Shown here piece by piece: positions 1 through 5,972 of a stretch of DNA of 10,137 nt. A program made the position numbers and the translations under genes. The stretch's first letter is position 1. Each line of letters opens with the position of its first letter. The notes under the pieces are model-generated. The model was given only the letters and a program-made list of their open reading frames with translations, was not told the DNA's origin and searched no databases. This DNA comes from Bacillota bacterium (GTDB lineage Bacteria > Bacillota > Clostridia > Lachnospirales > Lachnospiraceae), in contig JAEYRK010000018.1 in the NCBI GenBank assembly GCA_023435645.1, forward strand, positions 1 to 10,137, in the 5' to 3' direction.

Positions 1-1369
1 ATAAGACAAATCCCCTCCTAGACAGCAAGCAAACCGTCTCCACGTGCACACTATGTCCAAACTGGTCCACCGGTCTTACCTTAACCAGTTCATAATCCCT
101 CTCACATAGGTATTTAAGATCCCTAGCTAAGGTTGCCGGATCACAAGAGACATAGACCACCTTCTTCGGGGCCATGGCTAGGATTGTGTCCAGAAGACTC
201 TGATCACAGCCCTTTCTGGGCGGGTCCACAACGATGATATCCGCTTCAATCTTCTCTTCTCTATATTTCCTGGGGAGAACTTCTTCTGCTGCCCCTACAT
301 AGAATTCTGCATTCGATATTTCGTTCAGCTCTGCATTCTTCTTCGCATCCTCGATGGCCTCAGGGATGATCTCAACACCATATACCTTCTTTGCCCTCTG
401 AGCAAGGAATAGGGAGATCGTGCCTATGCCGCAGTACAGGTCCCAGACCACTTCTGAGCCCTTCAACCCAGCATAGTCCAGAGTTATATCATAGAGCTTT
501 TTCGTCTGCTCAGGATTTACCTGATAGAAGGACAAGGGAGAGATTCTATACATGATTGGACCGATGAAATCCGTGATATAGGGTTCCCCCCAGACGGGGA
601 TTACCTTATCCCCTAAGATGACATTGGTCTTAGCGGCATTACGGTTAAGACAGATGCTCTTCATTCCCGGAATCTGAAGTAGCCCCTTCACCAACTCCTC
701 CCTGTGGGGGAAGTCGCTTCCGTTAATAACCAGGCAGACCATAACCTCTCCGGTATGAAATCCAACTCTGGTCAGGATATGACGTAGAAGTCCTTTGTGG
801 GTCTCCTCCTCGTAGGGCTCGATCCCATATTTCTCAAGAAAGCCCCGAAAGAACTGAATAATCTTAACATTCACCTCTGCTCCGATGTAACAATGCTCGG
901 TATCTATGATGGAGTGAGTCCTTCCGGCATAGAAGCCGATGGTAATTCTTCCATCCTTATTTCTCCCGACCGGAAATTGGGACTTGTTCCGGTAATAATA
1001 AGGCTGGTCCATTCCGCAGATCGGCTCCATTGGGATATCCTTGAACCCGCCAATTCTGGTCAGGCAGCTTCTCACCTTGTTCTCCTTATATTCCAACTGC
1101 TTCGCATAATCCATATGCATCAGCTGGCAGCCGCCGCATTTATCCGAGATGGGACATCTTGGGCTGATACGGAATGGGGAGGGCTCGATCAGCTCCACCA
1201 GTCTGGCATAGCCATAGGACTTGCCGGTCTTCATGACCTTAGCAAGAACCTTATCCCCTACAACCGTATTCTTAATAAACAAGGTATAGCCCTCGTGCTT
1301 GCCTATTCCTTCCCCATCTGACCCGATATCTTCAATTGTAACAACCACTTGATCATTCTTCTTAACCAT
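1..1369 (-). CDS. rlmD: 23S rRNA (uracil-5-)-methyltransferase, RlmD/RlmCD type (3' end cut by window edge)
   Basis: SAM-dependent enzyme of the TrmA/RumA family, which makes 5-methyluridine in 23S rRNA. In Bacillus the homologue RlmCD modifies two sites; which sites this one uses cannot be told. 456 codons are visible and the stop lies outside the window. An N-terminal TRAM domain (about residues 1-60) is followed by an iron-sulfur cysteine set: C72, C78 and C81 in CPISDKCGGC, plus C160. The methyltransferase fold has SFYQVNPEQ (280-288), the SAM loop DLYCGIGT (310-317), DPPRKGC (382-388) and SCDPATLARD (408-417), where C409 is the expected nucleophile. E444 in HVET is the expected general base. 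The chosen ATG has AGGA 6 nt upstream and an in-frame stop seven codons before it. The IS element ends about 65 bp upstream, so native promoter sequence may have been displaced. The family call is firm; the exact uridine is not. Confidence 0.93.
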   Translation of the reverse strand, partial: MVKKNDQVVVTIEDIGSDGEGIGKHEGYTLFIKNTVVGDKVLAKVMKTGKSYGYARLVELIEPSPFRISPRCPISDKCGGCQLMHMDYAKQLEYKENKVRSCLTRIGGFKDIPMEPICGMDQPYYYRNKSQFPVGRNKDGRITIGFYAGRTHSIIDTEHCYIGAEVNVKIIQFFRGFLEKYGIEPYEEETHKGLLRHILTRVGFHTGEVMVCLVINGSDFPHREELVKGLLQIPGMKSICLNRNAAKTNVILGDKVIPVWGEPYITDFIGPIMYRISPLSFYQVNPEQTKKLYDITLDYAGLKGSEVVWDLYCGIGTISLFLAQRAKKVYGVEIIPEAIEDAKKNAELNEISNAEFYVGAAEEVLPRKYREEKIEADIIVVDPPRKGCDQSLLDTILAMAPKKVVYVSCDPATLARDLKYLCERDYELVKVRPVDQFGHSVHVETVCLLSRRGFVL

Positions 1370-1435
1370 GCCTAATCCTATCTGACCTTACCCTTTACGT
1401 ATCTATCAAAATTCCTTAATGATGTTAGCATCTAA

Positions 1436-1461
1436 TTAGTACAAAACAAAATGAGACATTC
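1436..1461 (+). repeat. Left terminal inverted repeat of the IS
   Basis: Starts TTAGTACAAAA and matches the reverse complement of 2709-2734 at 23 of 26 positions; 20 of the outer 21 match. Similarity stops sharply outside TTAG, which is the main evidence for the element boundary. Confidence 0.8.
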
Positions 1462-1492
1462 CCTTGAGATAATGTATAATAACAATAGGAGG
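1452..1492 (+). promoter_or_regulatory. Probable orfA promoter -10 box and ribosome binding site
   Basis: A perfect TATAAT lies at 1475-1480. The best -35 at 17 bp spacing (TGAGAC, 1452-1457) is poor and lies inside the left inverted repeat. A strong AGGAGG at 1487-1492 is 8 nt before the orfA ATG. The distance from -10 to the ribosome binding site leaves an extremely short leader. In IS3 elements a stronger promoter often forms only when the two ends join in a circle; that may apply here but is inferred. Confidence 0.5.
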
Positions 1493-1500
1493 AACTCATT

Positions 1501-1800
1501 ATGCCAAGAAAATCAAAACAACACACTAAGCAGTTCAAGTTGGATGCTATCAACTATCGCAAGGAACATCCTGATCTTACTCAGGGTGAATGTGCCAAGA
1601 ATCTCGGAATAGGTTTAAGTACCTTAGCCAAATGGGAGGCTCAATTCCGTGATCATGATGGTGACATTCCCGTTAGAGGTTCCGGTAACTACGAATCAGA
1701 TGAACAAAAGGAAATCGCTCGTCTCAAACGTGAGCTCCGTGATGCTCAGGATGCACTTGATGTGTTAAAAAAAGCCATCGGCATTCTGGGGAAAGATTAA
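1501..1800 (+). CDS. IS3-family transposase OrfA (helix-turn-helix DNA-binding subunit)
   Basis: A 99-residue protein. Residues about 8-50 form the transposase_8/HTH region (KQFKLDAINYRK..., then LTQGECAKNLGIGLSTLAKWEAQF), which in this family binds the terminal repeats. Residues about 66-95 (DEQKEIARLKRELRDAQDALDVLKKAI) have heptad-like leucines and would be the leucine-zipper coiled coil used for multimerisation. The ATG follows AGGAGG at 8 nt. The A7 run near the 3' end (1767-1773) lets a fraction of ribosomes shift to -1 and make an OrfAB fusion of about 400 residues, the expected active transposase. The product made without shifting normally acts as a regulator in related elements. Length is typical. 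Confidence 0.9.
   Translation: MPRKSKQHTKQFKLDAINYRKEHPDLTQGECAKNLGIGLSTLAKWEAQFRDHDGDIPVRGSGNYESDEQKEIARLKRELRDAQDALDVLKKAIGILGKD
1767..1774 (+). other. Putative programmed -1 ribosomal frameshift site (A AAA AAA G)
   Basis: Seven A residues followed by G. In the orfA frame the run reads A AAA AAA with codons at 1768 and 1771. Slipping back one base joins orfA residue 91 to an open -1 frame that runs without a stop through the orfB ATG at 1878 to the stop at 2702. A small hairpin (TTCTG 1784-1788 with CAGAA 1801-1805) lies about 10 nt downstream and spans the orfA stop. An AGGA at 1748-1751 upstream could be a weak stimulator. Confidence 0.75.
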
Positions 1801-1877
1801 CAGAAGCTATCTATACTGAAGTTTCTGCCAAGGTAGAGGCATCTAAAGTTACAAGACGCCGAGTCTCTACTTCCGGA

Positions 1878-2702
1878 ATGCTGAAATTTTTAGGCGTGTC
1901 CCGCTCTGGATATCATGCTTTTCTGAATCGAAAAGTCTCTTCCTCTAAGCAACGTAAAGAGGTTGTGAAAAAGGAAATCCAGAAGATTTATGATAGATCA
2001 AAACAGAATTACGGCGCTCCTAAAATCACTAAGGAACTTCGCAAATCCGGCGAAACCATTGCCCAACGCACAGTAGGTAAATACATGCGTGAAATGGGCA
2101 TCAAAGCCCAGTGGATTAAACCTTGGACCACCACAACCAGAGACTCTGATTTTAGTGATGAACTTCATAACATCCTTGATGAACAGTTTAACCCAGAACG
2201 TCCTAACGCTGTTTGGTGCACCGATATCACTTACATTTGGACACAGGACGGATTTGTCTATCTCAACTGCGTTATGGACTTATTTGCCAGAAAGATTATT
2301 GCTTGGACTCTTTCTGAAACCATGGAAGTATCTTCCGTAATTGATACAATTAATAAAGCAAAAGCTTGTCGGAATACCGATTTGCCTTTAATTATACACT
2401 CAGACCGTGGCAGCCAGTATGTTTCTAATGCCTGGCGAGAAGCCACTGGAAACATGCAACGCAGTTATTCTCATACCGGTAACCCTTACGATAATGCCTG
2501 CATTGAATCTTTCCATTCTCTCATTAAACGAGAATGGTTGAACCGGTTTTGTATTCGTAACTACAACCATGCCTATAAGCTTATTTTTGAATACATCGAA
2601 ACCTTTTATAACACCGTTAGGATCCACAGCCATTGTGATTATTTGTCTCCTAACAAATATGAAAAACTGTATGAGAGGGCTATGTCTCTGCCTGCTGCTT
2701 AA
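1878..2702 (+). CDS. IS3-family transposase OrfB (DDE catalytic subunit)
   Basis: The 274 residues from this ATG contain an HTH_21-like segment (about 25-85, including YGAPKITKELR) and an rve integrase core (about 105-265). The catalytic acids are D116 in WCTDITY, D176 in HSDRGSQY and E210 in NACIESFHS. There are 33 residues between D176 and E210, slightly under the 35 that gives the fold its usual DD(35)E name; I take this as a subgroup trait rather than damage because the flanking motifs are well kept. The ATG has no good ribosome binding site, and the frame is open back to the A7 run. Expression as an OrfAB fusion by frameshifting is therefore more likely than independent initiation. The C-terminus (YNTVRIHSHCDYLSPNKYE) is complete. 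Confidence 0.92.
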   Translation: MLKFLGVSRSGYHAFLNRKVSSSKQRKEVVKKEIQKIYDRSKQNYGAPKITKELRKSGETIAQRTVGKYMREMGIKAQWIKPWTTTTRDSDFSDELHNILDEQFNPERPNAVWCTDITYIWTQDGFVYLNCVMDLFARKIIAWTLSETMEVSSVIDTINKAKACRNTDLPLIIHSDRGSQYVSNAWREATGNMQRSYSHTGNPYDNACIESFHSLIKREWLNRFCIRNYNHAYKLIFEYIETFYNTVRIHSHCDYLSPNKYEKLYERAMSLPAA

Positions 2703-2710
2703 CAGGCAGA
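2687..2710 (+). terminator. Hairpin across the orfB stop codon, possible IS terminator
   Basis: An 8-bp perfect stem, TCTGCCTG (2687-2694) with CAGGCAGA (2703-2710), has the orfB stop codon in its 8-nt loop. The following sequence is T-rich but interrupted (CTTCTCATTTTATTTTG), so termination may be weak. The T-rich tract is also the right inverted repeat, so the hairpin abuts the IS end. Confidence 0.45.
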
Positions 2711-2734
2711 ACTTCTCATTTTATTTTGTACTAA
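2709..2734 (-). repeat. Right terminal inverted repeat of the IS
   Basis: Reverse complement starts TTAGTACAAAA and pairs with 1436-1461. Just outside it, TTGACA (2738-2743) points outward; see the finding on IS ends. Confidence 0.8.
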
Positions 2735-2901
2735 ATCTTGACATAGGACCATAATATTAACCTTGAATATTTCTTATAATTGCCGCTTACTTATTCCCTT
2801 TACCCTATTCCCGATTTAAATCTATATCTTATTTCATGCTTTAATTTCTTATTTTATCTATCATTATGATGCCTTGTTTCCTTGTCCCTATTTTTATACC
2901 C

Positions 2902-3855
2902 TTATTCTTTTCCCTTGGTGCTTCTCATGATATTAGATTCAAACATTCTCTGATATCCCATCCATTCCACCTTCGGGTCCCCACCGCTTAACAGCTCCGT
3001 CATTGTCTGCAGCTTAGCATCCGCATTATCAGCAAAATGTAGCGCCAAGGCTTCTATCGTCGCCGGCTTCTTCGGAGACCCATATTCCAACTCTCCATGA
3101 TGGGCGAGTATACAATGAAGTAGTTCCTTCGCCAGCTTCGCAGGGAATTTATTTTGTGACTTAATATAAGCATCCACCTTATTCGTACCAATGAAGATAT
3201 GTCCGAGCAGCTGACCGTCATCAGTGTAATCATTCTCCGGGAAGGAGGAAATCTCCTCCATCTTACCGATGTCATGGAACAGGGCAGCTGTAAGAAGGAG
3301 ATCCCGATTAATCATCGGGTAGCTGGAAGCAAAATATTCACAGAGCCTGGTCACACTGAGTGTATGCTCAAGTAGACCTCCGACAAAGCTATGATGAACA
3401 CTTTTTGCGGCAGAATGATTCTTAAATTCCTTGATAAATGCCGCATCCTGCAGAAAGAAATGCTCTGCTAAGGCCTTCAGGTTCGCTTCCTTAAGAGAGT
3501 TGATTATCTCCTTAATCTCCGTATACATTCCCTCAATGCTCTTATTGGTTACCGGGAAGTAATCCTCCGGATAATATTCCCCCTCGCGACTCTTATAGAT
3601 TCGACTGATATTTAGCTGTAATGCATCCTGAAAGCTGGTCACTCTTGCATCAATATGCACGAAGTCCATTGCTTCATATTGCTGTATTTCGTTATTAAAA
3701 TCCCAAATTTTCGCATCTATGGTCCCGGTCTTGTCCTGAAGGACCAGGGATACATAGCTTTTTCCACTTTTCCCCGTTAACACCTGTTTCGTTTTGCAGA
3801 GATAGATCTCATTTCTGATCAAATCCCCCTCACGTAGCTCCTGAATATATTTCAT
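2902..3855 (-). CDS. yhaM: 3'-5' exoribonuclease of the YhaM family (OB-fold plus HD domain)
   Basis: The 317 residues match the usual YhaM length of about 314. The N-terminal OB-fold, a nucleic-acid binding domain, covers about residues 10-90 (SYVSLVLQDKTGTIDAKIWD). The HD phosphohydrolase domain covers about 150-285, with metal ligands H164 (LLEHTLS), the H194-D195 dyad (FHDIGK), H219, H252/H253 (AHHGELEYGSPKKP) and D276 (LHFADNADAK). Known YhaM proteins are manganese-dependent exonucleases that trim RNA, and also DNA, from the 3' end; that role is inferred by family. AAGGG lies about 11 nt before the ATG, and a good promoter is at 3940-3968. No clear terminator is visible in the roughly 165 bp to the IS. 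Before the insertion the gene may have been read through into rlmD on the same strand. Confidence 0.92.
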   Translation of the reverse strand: MKYIQELREGDLIRNEIYLCKTKQVLTGKSGKSYVSLVLQDKTGTIDAKIWDFNNEIQQYEAMDFVHIDARVTSFQDALQLNISRIYKSREGEYYPEDYFPVTNKSIEGMYTEIKEIINSLKEANLKALAEHFFLQDAAFIKEFKNHSAAKSVHHSFVGGLLEHTLSVTRLCEYFASSYPMINRDLLLTAALFHDIGKMEEISSFPENDYTDDGQLLGHIFIGTNKVDAYIKSQNKFPAKLAKELLHCILAHHGELEYGSPKKPATIEALALHFADNADAKLQTMTELLSGGDPKVEWMGYQRMFESNIMRSTKGKE

Positions 3856-3939
3856 CTCTTTCTTACCCTTTCTGTCCTAGCACATTCCGATGTATTATGT
3901 AACCTTACTTCATAGACCTTCATAATGATCGCTAACTTA

Positions 3940-3968
3940 ATTATACCCTACCTGAATTAATATATAAA
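3940..3968 (-). promoter_or_regulatory. Sigma-A type promoter for the yhaM gene
   Basis: On the minus strand TTTATA (3968-3963, 4 of 6 to TTGACA) is followed after 17 bp by a perfect TATAAT (3945-3940). Transcription would start near 3933, giving a leader of about 75-80 nt before the ATG at 3855. No riboswitch-like fold was recognised in the leader. Confidence 0.65.
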
Positions 3969-4034
3969 GTCATTCCGTAAGATATTACCCCCTGGCTTTT
4001 ATAAAAACACTGGATTTATATTTCCGTACACTAA

Positions 4035-4176
4035 CCATATACCCTTATACCCATATGCTAATATACTCATATACCTATATACCCTATACCCAAATGCCCT
4101 ATACCCATATACCCTATACCTAAATGCCCATATACCTATATACCTATGTGCCTATATACCCATATGTCTATATCCG
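4035..4176. repeat. Degenerate minisatellite of 7-8 bp units (ATATACCY / TATACCC / AAATGCCC)
   Basis: About 18 head-to-tail units, most built on TATACC with a trailing C or T; a minority read AAATGCCC, ATGTGCC or ATATGC. There is a higher order: a 21-bp block at 4079-4099 recurs at 4109-4129 with one difference, giving a 30-bp period in the middle of the array. The array lies between the terminator of the HtrA-like gene and the yhaM promoter. It overlaps no gene and is not a CRISPR: units are too short and there are no spacers. Function unknown. It resembles replication-slippage repeats that have since diverged. Confidence 0.85.
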
Positions 4177-4191
4177 GTCTAGCATCAGGCA

Positions 4192-4228
4192 CAAAAATAG
4201 GCTATACCATAGGTTACATGATACAGCC
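4192..4228 (-). terminator. Intrinsic terminator of the HtrA-like gene
   Basis: On the minus strand a 10-bp stem, GGCTGTATCA (4228-4219) with TGGTATAGCC (4209-4200), contains two G-U pairs. It has a 9-nt loop and is followed by TATTTTTG. It lies 20 bp after the stop codon at 4249. Confidence 0.85.
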
Positions 4229-4248
4229 CAATGTTTTTTCCGTCAATC

Positions 4249-5595
4249 CTATTTCTTCTCAGTCAAGGTTACTGACAAGGTCATCTCCCTTTTACTGCTT
4301 CCAGAGGTTCTCTTAATATCAAATTCCAGCGTTGTTCCGATTTCATATCCGGATATGATATTGAAGAAGCTATTCGTGTTCATGATGGCCCTACCATCAA
4401 CCATCAGGATAATATCTCCGCCCCGCAGGCCTGCTTCAAACGCGGGAGAATTCGCCCGAACTTCATTAATATAGATGCCATGCAGAACCTCATTCTCAGC
4501 CTTTGCCGCTTCGGTCATGTCTTCAGCCACCACACCACAATAAATCCTAGACTCTGCTCTGGCCAGACGCTCAATTATCGGTTTGACCTTACTAATTCCG
4601 ATCACGGTATTCAGATTAACATTCATACCTTCCTTCAGCGTTCTTGTAATGATTCCGATGACCTCACCGCTCATATTGAAAATTACGCCGTCGCTGTTCG
4701 CATTATCCACAATATCCGTATGAAATAGATCTAATTTATTATCTGTAATACTGATGGAGCTGCCTCTGCTGGTAATTATCCCAATTCCCATGGAATTCGG
4801 ATGTCCGTTGGGATTGCCCAATGCGATAATCGGGCTTCCTACGGTTATCGTATAGGATTCGCCCAAGGTAGCAACCGCCATATTACTATTTAGATATAGC
4901 GGTGGTATATCCTTCACATTGACGGAGAGTACTGCAAGGTTTATATCCATCTCATAATCCAGGAGTCTGGCATCCAATAAATCCGTCTCTGATAATTTCA
5001 ATTTGATGATACTTGCATTTTTGACTCTGTCATAGCTGACAAGAACGATTAATTCCGTACCGTTATTAAAGATTATCAAGCCTGAGGTTTCAATCACTGT
5101 CTCTGTAGAATAACCAAGCCAGTCCTTCCCTTCCACGATACTGGAAATTGTAACAAGGGATTTATTTGCCTTGTTAGCAACACCTCGTACCTCGTCAGCC
5201 ATTTTGATATAGTCCTTTATATCTGCGTTTATTTTATTGATGACCACCTGCTTCTTATCCCCCTCCACAGGTGCCTGTCCTGATACATTATTCTCTATTG
5301 GCGGACTGATTTCCGGTGTGGGTGTAGGGTCTGCTTTCACTTCCGTGCCTTCATTATTCGGATAGGTGGTCGGAAAAGAAATTGGTGTCTTTATTTCTTG
5401 ATCTTTATGTAAAATTTTGTATAATTCAGGCTCCGTAAGGCAAAAGGTAACAGCAGCAACCACACCAAACAGGATTGCCATAAAGAATGTCATAAAAAAC
5501 GGAACGACATACTTCCGCATTTTTTTTCGCTTTTTTTGAATTACTTGTTCCTTTATAAACTCGTACTCCTTTTTGTCCTTGTCCTCCACAGACAT
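4249..5595 (-). CDS. Membrane-anchored HtrA/trypsin-fold protein with PDZ domain, catalytic triad degraded
   Basis: The 448 residues start with a charged cytoplasmic segment (1-28), then one membrane helix (about 29-53), a proline/threonine-rich linker (about 68-112) and a trypsin-like domain (about 140-345). A C-terminal PDZ domain (about 350-446, including SPAFEAGLRGGDIILMVDG) completes the HtrA/DegP architecture, facing outside the cell. The fold is recognisable from IALGNPNGHPNSMGIGIITS and GEVIGI. The catalytic positions are largely lost: the usual TNxHV reads SYDRV (D189/R190, no His), the usual DLAVLK reads NLAVL (N219), and GNSGG reads ANSDG (S301 kept). I infer a pseudoprotease or chaperone/sensor role, or a protease with a rearranged site. 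AAGGAG (5608-5603) sits 7 nt before the ATG. The gene is followed by a terminator and is divergent from the L,D-transpeptidase gene. Confidence 0.85.
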   Translation of the reverse strand: MSVEDKDKKEYEFIKEQVIQKKRKKMRKYVVPFFMTFFMAILFGVVAAVTFCLTEPELYKILHKDQEIKTPISFPTTYPNNEGTEVKADPTPTPEISPPIENNVSGQAPVEGDKKQVVINKINADIKDYIKMADEVRGVANKANKSLVTISSIVEGKDWLGYSTETVIETSGLIIFNNGTELIVLVSYDRVKNASIIKLKLSETDLLDARLLDYEMDINLAVLSVNVKDIPPLYLNSNMAVATLGESYTITVGSPIIALGNPNGHPNSMGIGIITSRGSSISITDNKLDLFHTDIVDNANSDGVIFNMSGEVIGIITRTLKEGMNVNLNTVIGISKVKPIIERLARAESRIYCGVVAEDMTEAAKAENEVLHGIYINEVRANSPAFEAGLRGGDIILMVDGRAIMNTNSFFNIISGYEIGTTLEFDIKRTSGSSKREMTLSVTLTEKK

Positions 5596-5619
5596 TTTCC
5601 TTCTCCTTACTGAAGCATG

Positions 5620-5651
5620 AGATTAGTTTATATGACATAAATGCTTAATCT
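5620..5651 (-). promoter_or_regulatory. Stem-loop in the 5' leader of the HtrA-like gene
   Basis: On the minus strand AGATTA (5651-5646) pairs with TAATCT (5625-5620). Inside it TTTAT (5641-5637) pairs with ATAAA (5631-5627), with a small asymmetric internal loop and a 5-nt apical loop. It lies about 25 nt before the start codon and just upstream of AAGGAG. The pairs are all A-U rich, so stability is modest. A role in translation control is only a possibility. Confidence 0.35.
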
Positions 5652-5834
5652 GGCCAATTTATATGATACATTATTCCTATTTTATCACTTACTTATGAAC
5701 ATATTATGAATTAAATGTAAACAATCAGCTGATCCGTGCCTGTTACCTTCTACTTTGTATCATGTATTGTTGGCAATTAATCAACTATAAACTTACTCTA
5801 GCGCGGACCTATTACCCTATAGGATTGTATCCCT

Positions 5835-5866
5835 ATGATTTCTTCCTGGTTACCGGAGGAAATCAT
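5835..5866. promoter_or_regulatory. Strong inverted repeat upstream of the L,D-transpeptidase gene
   Basis: Arms ATGATTTCTTCC (5835-5846) and GGAGGAAATCAT (5855-5866) form 12 pairs with one G-T pair around an 8-nt loop. No T-run follows on either strand, so it is not a standard terminator. A second small inverted repeat, ATAGGAT (5819-5825) with ATCCCTAT (5829-5836), overlaps its left edge, so the two folds compete. It could be an operator or an RNA leader structure. Confidence 0.5.
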
Positions 5867-5972
5867 GCCATAATCAACAGCTATTCTAGCATAATTTTGT
5901 CATAATGAAAAGGGCTATTATTCGAAACGGGTTGTTAAGATCAAGTCGAAAGAAAAAGTTTTAAATTCCTTA

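Larger units (their letters stand above)
1434..2734 (+). mobile_element. IS3-family insertion sequence (two-ORF, frameshift type), apparently intact
   Basis: An element of about 1.3 kb with imperfect terminal inverted repeats (1436-1461 and 2709-2734, 23 of 26 positions matching). It carries orfA, orfB in the -1 frame, and an A7 slippery run between them, which is the standard IS3-family layout. Both ORFs are full length and the DDE residues are present, so it could be active. ATCT occurs at 1430-1433 and at 2735-2738, directly against the right end and 2 bp outside the left repeat; this is a possible 4-bp target duplication. The ends do not show the usual TG...CA termini at these positions, so the limits may be off by a few to about 12 bp. 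It lies between two minus-strand genes, opposite to their direction, and breaks no gene. Confidence 0.85.
5596..5972. other. Divergent intergenic region (377 bp), no gene seen
   Basis: Contains the upstream regions of the minus-strand HtrA-like gene and the plus-strand L,D-transpeptidase gene. For the former, a plausible minus-strand promoter is TTCATA, 18 bp, AATAAT, around 5660-5700. For the latter no convincing -35/-10 pair was found, although CATAAT occurs three times (5869, 5890, 5901). Two inverted repeats are listed separately. A 19-codon ORF at 5905-5964 (ATG to TAA) has no ribosome binding site and is not called. Confidence 0.6.

Noticed and set aside
797..1321. Plus-strand open frame of 174 codons
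   Set aside because: It runs antisense inside the well-supported methyltransferase gene, has no family signature, and its composition follows from the opposite strand.
2745..2901. Terminator or RNA gene after yhaM
   Set aside because: The spacer is AT- and pyrimidine-rich on the plus strand, but I found no GC stem with a T-run and no tRNA-like fold.
4035..4176. Possible CRISPR array
   Set aside because: Units are only 7-8 bp, head to tail, with no unique spacers and no cas genes nearby.
4124..4474. Plus-strand open frame of 116 codons starting in the minisatellite
   Set aside because: The first part is translated TATACC repeats (tyrosine, isoleucine and proline), and the rest is antisense to the HtrA-like gene and crosses its terminator.
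5905..5964. A 19-codon leader ORF before the transpeptidase gene
   Set aside because: It has an ATG and a basic product, but no ribosome binding site, and its frame differs from the main gene; not enough to call a gene.
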